Shown here: piece after piece, positions 24,729 through 31,552 of the stretch
Position numbering within the stretch: the stretch's first letter is position 1
How the letters are laid out: every line of letters starts with the position of its first letter
Assembly (NCBI GenBank): GCA_026954325.1
Contig: JAIXKK010000197.1
Span: 1-32,254, forward strand
Direction: 5' to 3'
Length of the DNA stretch: 32,254 nt
Origin: Bryobacterales bacterium
GTDB lineage: Bacteria; Acidobacteriota; Terriglobia; Bryobacterales; Bryobacteraceae
Made by a program: the position numbers and the translations under genes
The notes under the pieces: model-generated
Told to the model about the DNA's origin: nothing
The model's database searches: none
Seen by the model: only the letters and a program-made list of their open reading frames with translations

Positions 24729-24744
24729 AGCAAGCGAAGCGCCA
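24729..24744 (-). promoter_or_regulatory. Sigma-54 promoter before cfa
   Basis: Read on the minus strand, TGGCGC-TTCGC-TTGCT is a near-perfect -24/-12 promoter (consensus TGGCAC-N5-TTGCW) with exact GG-N10-GC spacing. The predicted transcript starts about 12 bases on, near 24718, giving a leader of about 17 bases that contains GGAGG and ends at the ATG at 24701. This makes cfa depend on an RpoN activator protein, which is not in the window. Confidence 0.65.
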
Positions 24745-24747
24745 GCG

Positions 24748-24775
24748 CTGAAATGCCTGGTTTGCGGCGTATAAT
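24748..24775 (+). promoter_or_regulatory. Sigma-70-type promoter before the LPKTA-tailed gene
   Basis: A perfect TATAAT (24770-24775) is preceded at 16 bases by CTGAAA (24748-24753), four of six bases matching the -35 box. Transcription would begin near 24782, just before the signal-peptide remnant at 24796. It overlaps the region used by the divergent cfa promoter. Confidence 0.55.
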
Positions 24776-24795
24776 CCATTCTTTGGACAAGTGTC

Positions 24796-24831
24796 ATGCT
24801 GGTGGTTCCGGCTTGTTTTGCGGACCAGTGA
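24796..24831 (+). pseudogene. Signal-peptide remnant ending in an in-frame TGA
   Basis: The frame ATG CTG GTG GTT CCG GCT TGT TTT GCG GAC CAG TGA encodes MLVVPACFADQ and stops. It is in frame with the LPKTA-tailed gene that restarts seven bases later at 24838. The sequence looks like the h-region and cleavage site (CFA/DQ) of a signal peptide. In the homologues I remember, the next residue after ADQ is Trp (TGG), so TGA looks like a nonsense change of that codon. Confidence 0.5.
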
Positions 24832-24837
24832 AACAAG

Positions 24838-25431
24838 ATGACCATCGTCACGATCAATGAAGAGGTTATGGTTTCGGGGATTGCGCCACGGCGGAGCACG
24901 TATGTCTTCAAGCGGGTGAATTCTCTTTCGAACCGTCGCATTGTTACGATAATGAATGAGCTGGAAGAGAAGCTAACAACGACAGGCGGGACGGACATGA
25001 AGTTCTGGAAGACGGCGGCGGGAGCCCCGCCCGCGATGCGCGCCGGGTTCCACCCCGGGGATAGGTTTGGACAAGAATTCGTTTATCCGAGAGGTTTGCC
25101 CGCCAAGATTGCCGAAGCCGCGCCGGTATTGACGGCGGACGCGCGGACGGAGGCGGAGATGAAAGAAGCTACGGTGACGAAAGTGGCGCTTTCGGGCAAA
25201 GAAGAACCTGTAGCGGTAACCACACGTGCCACGCCGGCGCCTACCGGGGGCCCCCTGGAGGTTAAGGAGGAACCTGCTCCTGCCCCCGAGCCCTCTCCTG
25301 TTGCCGCGGCCGAGGAACTGCCGAAGACGGCAAGTCCCTACAGCGCCTTTGGTGTGGTTGGACTGGTTGCGTTGACAGCCGGCCTGGCCTGGCGCTTTGC
25401 GGCGGGCCTTCCGCGGCGGAAATGTAGATAA
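24838..25431 (+). CDS. LPKTA-tailed Acidobacterial secreted-protein homologue lacking its signal peptide
   Basis: A 197-residue reading frame. The N-terminal half (MTIVTINEEVMVSGI, STYVFKRVNSLSNRRIVTIM and FHPGDRFGQEFVYP) resembles a small secreted-protein family common in Acidobacteria, from memory. A low-complexity Pro/Glu/Ala region follows. The C-terminus has ELPKTASPYSAFGVVGL, a hydrophobic helix and a basic RRKCR tail, an LPxTG-like sorting layout. The signal peptide is cut off by an in-frame TGA at 24829-24831, and the region after NELEEKLTTT seems about ten residues short. The product may be a restart protein, a broken gene or a sequencing error. ATGs at 24952 and 24997 are other possible starts. 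Confidence 0.6.
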   Translation: MTIVTINEEVMVSGIAPRRSTYVFKRVNSLSNRRIVTIMNELEEKLTTTGGTDMKFWKTAAGAPPAMRAGFHPGDRFGQEFVYPRGLPAKIAEAAPVLTADARTEAEMKEATVTKVALSGKEEPVAVTTRATPAPTGGPLEVKEEPAPAPEPSPVAAAEELPKTASPYSAFGVVGLVALTAGLAWRFAAGLPRRKCR

Positions 25432-25463
25432 CGCAATGACACGGGAAAGGACAAGCCACGGAA

Positions 25464-26387
25464 ATGACGGCACTTACTCTTTGGCTCGCGCTGGCAGGGG
25501 GGGGCCTGTTACTGCCCGGAGGCCCACAACGGCCGGGCAAGCCGGTTGAAGAACCCGGCTATCGCATTGTGGACGAAGTCCGCCTGGTGGTGATGGACGT
25601 GAGCGTCCGGAACTCGAAGGGCCTCCCAGTTTCGGGTCTGGAGAAGAGGGACTTTCGTGTCCTGGACGATGGCAAGGAGAGTCCTCTCGTGGCTTTCGCC
25701 AAAGAGGATGCTCCGGTAACGATCGGGCTGGTGGTGGATTGCAGCGGCAGCATGCAAAAGAGACAGGCACAACTGCTCTCCGCTACTTCGGCGTTGCTGA
25801 GCGAAAGCAACGCCGCGGATGAGACTTTCCTGGTGACATTCAATGACGTGGTGGTTTCCGGGACTCCGCACGCTCCCGGTGAGTTGTTGTCGAAACTGGT
25901 GGGCACGCCCATTCAAGGGCGAACCGCATTGTATGCGGGGGTTCGGGCTGCTTTGTACCAGTTGAGCAAGGGAACGCGGGAGCGGAAGGCGCTGGTGGTG
26001 ATCAGCGATGGAGCGGATAATGCGAGTTCCGTGGGGCGCAAGGAAATTCTCGATCTGGCGGAGGAGTCGCACGCCACCATCTATACGATCGGCATCTGGG
26101 ACGAAGACCGGGAGCGGGACGCCAAGTTCCTGAAACAACTCGCGTCGCGAACGGGCGGGGAGTCCTATATGGACATACCCACCGAGGAGTTGAAACCGGC
26201 ATGCCAGCGCATTGCGCTTGATATTCGCGCGCGCTACATGCTTGCCATCAACGCGGCCGCCGCTCCCCGGCGGGAGATGCGGCGCATTCGAGTTCTGGTC
26301 AATGCGGAGGGCCATCCTCATCTGCACGTGGTCACCAGGCCCGGCTACATCGCCACGCCAGTAAGAGAGACGGCAGCCAAGCCATAA
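25464..26387 (+). CDS. Secreted VWFA-domain protein (VWFA-related, Acidobacterial type)
   Basis: A 307-residue protein with a short N-terminal signal (MTALTLWLALAGGGLLLPGG), a small beta domain (LVVMDVSVRNSKGLPVSGLE, then FRVLDDG) and a von Willebrand A domain. The metal-ion-dependent adhesion site is complete: DCSGS at 92-96, Thr in GRTALYAGV and Asp in VISDGAD. This layout matches the VWFA-related group that is expanded in Acidobacteria. It likely binds another surface or secreted protein; partner unknown. The gene is 32 bases after the LPKTA-tailed gene on the same strand and may share its promoter. Confidence 0.9.
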   Translation: MTALTLWLALAGGGLLLPGGPQRPGKPVEEPGYRIVDEVRLVVMDVSVRNSKGLPVSGLEKRDFRVLDDGKESPLVAFAKEDAPVTIGLVVDCSGSMQKRQAQLLSATSALLSESNAADETFLVTFNDVVVSGTPHAPGELLSKLVGTPIQGRTALYAGVRAALYQLSKGTRERKALVVISDGADNASSVGRKEILDLAEESHATIYTIGIWDEDRERDAKFLKQLASRTGGESYMDIPTEELKPACQRIALDIRARYMLAINAAAAPRREMRRIRVLVNAEGHPHLHVVTRPGYIATPVRETAAKP

Positions 26388-26764
26388 AGCGCCGGGTTGT
26401 CGCATCGCCGCGTTCCGGGAGTCCGGTACGGTATCTGCTGTCGAGCGTGCAGATTGTGGGGAGTGAATTCGCATGTCCGTATAGGATGCCCCCGGGGTTT
26501 GGCGTGAGGTTGAGGAGATGTTTCACGGCGCGCCGGCGCAGCCGGGGGAAACGCGTGCGCAATAGCTCGCTTATTTCCGCGGGGGGAATCGAGATCCGCC
26601 CGGCGAAGTTGCAATCATGGATTGCGGCCGACGGCCTCAGTCTGGAGCGGAACATCCGAGGAGCAGTGATTACGGCGGCATTGCTGGTGGACCTGATCGA
26701 GCCGCCGTCAAGGCAAAGGTGAGGAGAGAGGTATAATCCAAGGTCGACTGGGAGGGGCTCACCA
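26388..26764. other. Intergenic region, no convincing gene
   Basis: About 377 bases without a supported gene. Short open frames exist on both strands (for example 91 codons on the plus strand and a frame over 180 codons on the minus strand that runs into the next gene), but their residue content is Arg/Pro-rich and unlike real proteins. The right end contains the promoter of the molybdoenzyme gene. Confidence 0.6.
26732..26757 (+). promoter_or_regulatory. Promoter -10 box and ribosome site of the molybdoenzyme gene
   Basis: A perfect TATAAT lies at 26732-26737, with no good -35 box. Transcription would start near 26744. A strong Shine-Dalgarno (GGGAGGGG, 26750-26757) is seven bases before the ATG at 26765, so the leader is short. 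Confidence 0.5.
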
Positions 26765-27937
26765 ATGAAGGGATATACACGACGCAATGCGCTCAAACGA
26801 GGCTTGAGCGTGGCGGGGTTTCTGGCGCTGGGGGACCCGGCGATTCCGGCGCTTGCGCAAGGGGAAGCGGATGTTCCATTCACCGACTATCCGGCAAACT
26901 TCAAAGCCGGCGGGAATGGGGTTCCCGTGCGCAGGTTTGATATCCGCGCAATCGACGGGTTGATTGTGCCTAAGGATAAATTCTTCGTGCTTCAGCATTT
27001 CAATCAGCCGGAGATCAACCCGGAAGGCTTCCGGTTGAAGATTTCGGGTCTGGTGAACAAGCCGGCGGAGTTCTCGCTGGCCGAGTTGCGCAAGATGCGG
27101 CCGGCGGATGTGGTGGCGGGGTATGAATGCTCCGGCAACAGCGGGCGGGCGTTTCAAGCGCTGTCCTCGTGCGGGCGGTTCACGGGGGTGCCGTTGCGGG
27201 AGGTGCTGAACCATGTGGGGGTGGGGGGGAAAGCCCGTGAGGTGGTGTTTCTCGGGGCGGACCGAGGCGAGGAGCAGGTGGTGTTCCGGCGGGAGACATG
27301 GAACCTGAACCAGCAGTTTGCGCGGAGCATCACGCTCGAGAATGCAATGAAGCCGGATCCGCTACTCGCCTACGCGCTGAACGGCGAACCGCTGACCGTC
27401 CCTCAGGGAGCACCCCTGCGTGTGATCATGCCGGGGTGGTATGGGGTGGCGAATGTGAAGTGGCTCGCCGAGGTCCATTTGCAGCAGGATCGTTTTCTTG
27501 GAAACTACCAGGCGCGCTGGTACCGGTCCGTGGTGGGCGTGGGCGGCACGGGGGAACCGGCTGACATAAATACGCAATGGATGGAAACGGAGATCACGCG
27601 GCAGCATCTGAAATCGGTGATTGCGCGGGTGCGGAAGACGGGCAGTTCGCACCAGATTCTTGGTTTCGTGTTGAACGACGGCACGCCGTTGAAGTCCGTG
27701 GAGGTGAAAATCGACGGCGGCGCATGGGAGAAGGCCACGCTTGACGCAGCCAACACGAAGTATTCCTGGAAGTTGTTCAGCTACCGGTGGGAGGGGGCCA
27801 CGCCGGGAGAGCATATGCTTGTGTCCCGGGTTACGGACGTGGAGGGCAACGTGCAACCGGTTGCCGGGGAATTGAGCCGGAAGAAGACATTCCTTGAAGA
27901 CAACGCGCAGTTTCCACGCAAGGTCAGGATCAGTTGA
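26765..27937 (+). CDS. Sulfite oxidase-family molybdopterin oxidoreductase, Tat-exported
   Basis: A 390-residue molybdenum enzyme of the sulfite oxidase family. The twin-arginine signal (RRNALKRGLSVAGFLALG) directs the folded protein to the periplasm. The Mo-binding domain follows; the Mo-ligand Cys122 lies in GYECSGNSGRAF, and the pterin-contact region includes GVPLREVLNHVGV and VIMPGWYGVANVKWL. The last about 100 residues are the Mo-cofactor dimerisation domain (RVRKTGSSHQILGFVLNDG, then VKIDGGAWEKATL and SRVTDVEGNVQP). Sulfite is the likely substrate; a cytochrome partner gene is not next to it. Confidence 0.92.
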   Translation: MKGYTRRNALKRGLSVAGFLALGDPAIPALAQGEADVPFTDYPANFKAGGNGVPVRRFDIRAIDGLIVPKDKFFVLQHFNQPEINPEGFRLKISGLVNKPAEFSLAELRKMRPADVVAGYECSGNSGRAFQALSSCGRFTGVPLREVLNHVGVGGKAREVVFLGADRGEEQVVFRRETWNLNQQFARSITLENAMKPDPLLAYALNGEPLTVPQGAPLRVIMPGWYGVANVKWLAEVHLQQDRFLGNYQARWYRSVVGVGGTGEPADINTQWMETEITRQHLKSVIARVRKTGSSHQILGFVLNDGTPLKSVEVKIDGGAWEKATLDAANTKYSWKLFSYRWEGATPGEHMLVSRVTDVEGNVQPVAGELSRKKTFLEDNAQFPRKVRIS

Positions 27938-27956
27938 AGCACTCCGCGCGCGGGGA

Positions 27957-28361
27957 TCAGAATTCACCGGCGGCGAGGCGCTTTACGAAGTCGAAGTCGC
28001 CGTCGAGAAAATCATAGCTCGGAAGATTCTCGCGGCGTTCCCATTGGATCTTTTCAAAGATGGCATTGCGCAGTTCGCCGGAAAACGCCGGCACTTCGAG
28101 GAAGATGAGGAGCAGGCTCGCGCCCTTGGGATAGTTAAACTCGTAGCGAGTGATCTCTTTGCCAACGGTGGCCTCGATGCCCAATTCCTCGCGCAACTCG
28201 CGCGCCAGAGCCGCGCGCGGAGATTCGCCCTGCTCTACTTTGCCGCCGGGAAACTCCCATTTGAACTCGTGGCGCGAGCCGGCTTTTCGCTGGCCAATGA
28301 GGAGTTTACCGTCCTTTTCGATCAACGCGGCGACAACGGGAATGCGGTAGGTCCGGGCCAT
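27957..28361 (-). CDS. NUDIX hydrolase (MutT-like)
   Basis: A 134-residue NUDIX pyrophosphohydrolase. The Nudix box is complete: GGKVEQGESPRAALARELRE followed by ELGI, preceded by FPGG. The N-terminus (YRIPVVAALIEKDGKLLIGQ) and length match MutT/8-oxo-dGTP-type sanitising enzymes, but exact substrate cannot be read from sequence. Its ATG shares one base with the TGA of the radical SAM gene (TGATG), so translation is coupled. It is convergent with the molybdoenzyme, with 19 bases between them. Confidence 0.93.
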   Translation of the reverse strand: MARTYRIPVVAALIEKDGKLLIGQRKAGSRHEFKWEFPGGKVEQGESPRAALARELREELGIEATVGKEITRYEFNYPKGASLLLIFLEVPAFSGELRNAIFEKIQWERRENLPSYDFLDGDFDFVKRLAAGEF

Positions 28362-29518
28362 CAGACGGTCTCCAGCGCCCGAAACCGTTCGATGTCCCGA
28401 AGAGGCATTTCCGGCAGTTTCTGCCGGCGCTGGCGCAGCCAGGCCCAGGGAATGGTGAACAATTGCACGCGCGGGGAGAACTTGGAACTCTCCTGAATGA
28501 AGCAGCTATGGGTACACCAGCAGTTGGCGTTGCGAATGGCCTCGACCTCGTCTCTCATGGCGGCTGAGGCCAGCGCCGCCGGGATGTCGAATTCGTAATC
28601 GGCGAGGTTCCCCACAATTTCCCGCATTTCACAGGCGCGGAACCGGCCGTTGTGATCGATGACGATGGTGGTTTCCCCAGCGGTGCATGGCATGGGCCAT
28701 TTCCGCGGTTGTTCGAGGCAGGACTCGTGCAAGTCGAAGTGGAACCGCAGATTTCCCAAGTAATACATGGTGGCGAATTGTCTCACTCCAGGCGGCAGAT
28801 GGGCGAACAGTCTGCGCGCGTAGTGACGGTGAAAAGGCATCAACCGCCGGTGGAGTGCGGCGACATCCTCCCGTTGCAACCGCTTCAGATCCGCATCCGG
28901 GGTTTCTCCGCGCACGATCTCGAAATACTGTCCGCTGAGTTTTGCCTCAGCGGCGAGGCGCAATCCCAGTTCCACGATCTCGTTGTAGTTCTCGCGGGTA
29001 ATGACGGTGAGGACATTGCGCCGCAGGCGGGGAACGTTCGCGTAGCGTTTTTCCGCTTCGCGGATGGTTTCGAGGGTGCGGCGGAAGTTGTTCGGGACGC
29101 CGCGGATGGCGTCATGCGTGTTGGCGAGGCCGTCAAGAGAGAAATTGAGGTCGATGGAGACGTTGGGCGCCAAGGCCAGCATGCGGTCGACGGAGCGGAA
29201 AATGCGCTCCTGAAGCAGTCCGTTGGTGGGTAGATTGATGTTCGCTACGCGGTTGTTGCGGGTAAACAGCGCGACGATCTCCGGGAGTTCGTCGCGCAGG
29301 AAGGGTTCGCCGCCCGAGAGCCAGAGCTTTTCAAACGGAGGGGCTGTTTCGGAGATTCTCCGGATCTGGTCGAAGGTCAGATCATCTTTGCTGTTGAGCT
29401 TGTCGAAGTAGAAGCAGGTGCGGCATAGGGAATTGCACCGCGAGGTCACGAAGAGAAACAGTGACCGGAAGGTGCGTTTCCGCACACGCTGCCGTAGGAT
29501 GGGGAAGTAGCCGGACAT
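28361..29518 (-). CDS. Radical SAM protein with SPASM-like C-terminus
   Basis: A 385-residue radical SAM enzyme. The 4Fe-4S cluster motif is C28-x3-C32-x2-C35 (SRCNSLCRTCFYF). WLSGGEPFLRDELPEIV is the glycine-rich SAM-binding strand, and DLNFSLDG is a further core strand. The C-terminal part holds extra cysteines (PMPCTAGETTIVIDHNG, FRACEMRE, NCWCTHSCF), which resembles a SPASM or twitch domain binding auxiliary Fe-S clusters. Such proteins often modify peptides or carry out cofactor chemistry; no precursor peptide was recognised nearby. The ATG at 29518 overlaps the start codon of the divergent IscU-like gene by two bases. Confidence 0.88.
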   Translation of the reverse strand: MSGYFPILRQRVRKRTFRSLFLFVTSRCNSLCRTCFYFDKLNSKDDLTFDQIRRISETAPPFEKLWLSGGEPFLRDELPEIVALFTRNNRVANINLPTNGLLQERIFRSVDRMLALAPNVSIDLNFSLDGLANTHDAIRGVPNNFRRTLETIREAEKRYANVPRLRRNVLTVITRENYNEIVELGLRLAAEAKLSGQYFEIVRGETPDADLKRLQREDVAALHRRLMPFHRHYARRLFAHLPPGVRQFATMYYLGNLRFHFDLHESCLEQPRKWPMPCTAGETTIVIDHNGRFRACEMREIVGNLADYEFDIPAALASAAMRDEVEAIRNANCWCTHSCFIQESSKFSPRVQLFTIPWAWLRQRRQKLPEMPLRDIERFRALETV

Positions 29519-29879
29519 GTATTCCGAAAGACTATTAGATCATTTTCAGAACCCGAGGAACGTGGGCGAGTTGCCGCCGCCGGCGCAGAGGGTGGAGGTG
29601 ATGAACCCCGCCTGCGGGGATATTCTGCGGCTATCGGTGATGTGGGAGGGGGAGACGGTGAGGGAGGTGAGGTACAAGACCCGGGGATGCACCGCTTCCA
29701 TCGCCGCGGGGAGCGCACTCACCGAATGGATGGCCGGCCGCAGCCGGACGGAACTGCGCGCGCTGAAGGCCGCCGAAGTGGAGCAATTGGTGGGCGGCCT
29801 GACGGCGGAGTCGAAACATGCCGCCGTGCTGGTGGTGGATGCGGTCAAGGCGCTGCTGAAGGTCACGTCTTCTTCGTAG
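29517..29879 (+). CDS. IscU/NifU-like iron-sulfur scaffold lacking the third cysteine
   Basis: A 120-residue protein of the IscU/SufU fold. The N-terminus YSERLLDHFQNPRNVG is characteristic. Two of the three cluster-ligating cysteines are present: Cys33 in NPACGD, with the conserved Asp35, and Cys58 in TRGCTAS. The third is replaced: His101-Ala102 (ESKHAAVL) where IscU has His-Cys. It may bind an incomplete or different cluster, deliver iron or sulfur to a partner, or act in another way. Its start overlaps that of the radical SAM gene by two bases (ACATGT), so each gene's upstream region lies within the other. Confidence 0.85.
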   Translation: MYSERLLDHFQNPRNVGELPPPAQRVEVMNPACGDILRLSVMWEGETVREVRYKTRGCTASIAAGSALTEWMAGRSRTELRALKAAEVEQLVGGLTAESKHAAVLVVDAVKALLKVTSSS

Positions 29880-29883
29880 CGGT

Positions 29884-30457
29884 TTATTCGGTCTTGCGTA
29901 AACTTTGCAGGTCAATTCCGGCCTGGGCGCATGTTTTGTACAGGTGGCTGCGCTCGAGGGTGAGCATCTTTCCCGGCTCGAAGCGAGCAATATGAAAGGG
30001 TCCGGTTCCGAGGAGCACATCGCTGGAACGTACCATCACGGCATTCCGCGGGCGCGCGAGATTGCGGAGGATGTCTTCCAGGGGCCGGTCATCGGGCGCC
30101 GCGACGGTTCCGCCGGGGGGATTCCACGGCTCGCCGTTATGCAGGAAGACATTGTGCCGGAGGGTGAAGATCCAGCGTTTTCGCTCATGCGTCCAGGATA
30201 CGGCCAGCAGCGGTTTCGGATTGCCGCGTTCATCGAGCCGGACGAGCGTCTCAAAGACCTGTGTGGTGAGTTCTTGTTTTGCCGAGGCGTCAAGGGTATC
30301 GGACGGCCAATCGCCCGGATCAAGGCTCTGTATCGCGGCGCGCATATCCACGCGCAAGGTTCCGCCGTAGCGGGGGCGGCGCGCCGCATCCGGCTTTCCC
30401 GCCGCCGGGCAGCAGCAGGCTAAGGGCCGCAATCGACAGTAAGCAGATATGCCGCAT
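29884..30457 (-). pseudogene. Family 5 extracellular solute-binding protein, frameshifted and truncated
   Basis: A remnant of an ABC-transporter solute-binding protein of the oligopeptide/nickel type, normally about 500 residues. A signal peptide (MRHICLLSIAALSLLLPGGG) starts at 30457 in one frame. The rest follows in another frame: RYGGTLRVDMRAAIQSLDPG, VFETLVRLDERGNPKPLLA and GTGPFHIARFEPGKMLTLE. One extra base near 30385-30415 separates them. The body stops after about 180 residues in RSHLYKTCAQAGIDLQSLRK, so the ligand-binding core is mostly missing, and an internal loss near FLHNGEPWNPPG is also likely. The signal peptide overlaps the end of the gene before it by 38 bases. Confidence 0.65.
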
Positions 30458-31533
30458 ATCGTTCCGAATTCAAGTTGCGGGCGATGACGGGCGCGCCCCG
30501 CGGGGCCGGCCAGAGCGCGGTGACGGGACCGGGCAGTTCCACGCGGCCGCCTACTTCCCGCACTTTGCGGTTGGCGATTTCCCAGACCGAGACGGTGTCG
30601 TTGTTCCCCTGATCCGCCGGACCGGAGGAAAGGAGCCAATGTCCGGCGGCGCATGACGGGAGGACGGCGATGAAGTCTCTGCCCAGCCCATCGAAAACAC
30701 CCACCTGTTGCCGGCCGGCATCGTAAAGGTGGGCGCGGCCATCGGCATCCGCGAACAGATGCAGCGGCCGCGCCTGCTCCTCCACTTGTGCAACAGCGTA
30801 GAACGCGGGCCATCCCTCCACATCCAGGGTATTCCGCGCGATTGTGAATTGTACCGCATTGTCCTGCACCGCGAAGGCTTCGGAGCTGAGGTACACGCCA
30901 GGTCGAGTGACGGAAACCGGCCTCCACGGCAAGTGAGCCCTGGAAGATACGCGGAAAGCACTTTGTCTTGTACCACAAGGCGGCCGCGAGGATCACGAAT
31001 GGCGGGTTGTCCCGCGGGTTGGAAAGCCTCGCGGCGCCAGGAGTTTTCCTGCCGCGAGTAGAGGGTGATGCCGGAGGAATCGAGAACGATCATCCGGTCA
31101 CCGGAAATCCATAGGTCGAGGATGGCGCCCTCCTGATCCCACACCAGGCGGCGGGTAAGCACGGCTTGGCGGAACGAGCCAGCGGCGCCGGCCGGTACCT
31201 GGTCATTTCCACCCACCGTTCGCCGTTGCGCTCCATCCACGCCACCAGCAGATACCCTTGCAGATTCTCCGAAACGGTGAAGATCAATTCCGGGCTTGGC
31301 CCGCCGGCAACAGTCTTGCGCAGGCCGCGGGCGAGGGCGTCTTGCGCCAGCGCGGCTTCCGCCGAGGGAAGCGATGAGAGGTTCCTGCTCACGATGCGGA
31401 GCGGTTCTCCGGGGGCCAGGTGCGGGGAGATGAGCCTGGCGAGTGTGCGAACGGCGTCTTCCAAGGTTTCACCGTCCGCGAGCGGCACGAACAAGAGGAT
31501 GAGAAGAAGCCCCCGGAGCACCGTTGGAATCAT
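30420..31533 (-). pseudogene. Secreted protein with propeller-like region, two frameshifts
   Basis: Three overlapping frames join into one protein of about 370 residues. Frame 1 from 31533 gives a signal peptide (MIPTVLRGLLLILLFVPLADG) and an alpha/beta domain ending in VEMTRYRPA. Frame 2 continues from about 31185 (GSFRQAVLTRRLVWDQEG, then LDLWISGDRMIVLDSSGITL). Frame 3 continues from about 30935 (PGVYLSSEAFAVQDNAVQF) to the TAG at 30420. Both junctions need one missing base restored, and both lie in G+C-rich runs. The strand-rich repeats of frames 2 and 3 suggest a beta-propeller. Function is unknown. The gene follows the SPFH gene by about 20 bases and precedes the solute-binding gene, so the three look like one operon. 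Confidence 0.65.
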
Positions 31534-31552
31534 AGCAAAGGCGCCGGCCGGG

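Noticed and set aside
24829..24831. TGA as a selenocysteine codon
   Set aside because: No stem-loop of selenocysteine type was seen after it, and the homologues I remember have Trp in this place, so a nonsense change is simpler.
26332..26883. Open frame of 183 codons on the minus strand
   Set aside because: It overlaps the starts and ends of two well-supported genes and has Arg/Pro-rich composition with no domain.
27966..27978. Third copy of the repeat core (CCGGCGGCGAGGC)
   Set aside because: It lies within the coding end of the NUDIX gene, lacks the rest of the core and the hairpin arms, and may be a chance match.
30458..30996. N-terminal extension of the solute-binding frame to a start at 30996
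   Set aside because: That stretch is a shadow of the secreted propeller-like gene; a proper signal peptide occurs at 30457 in another frame.
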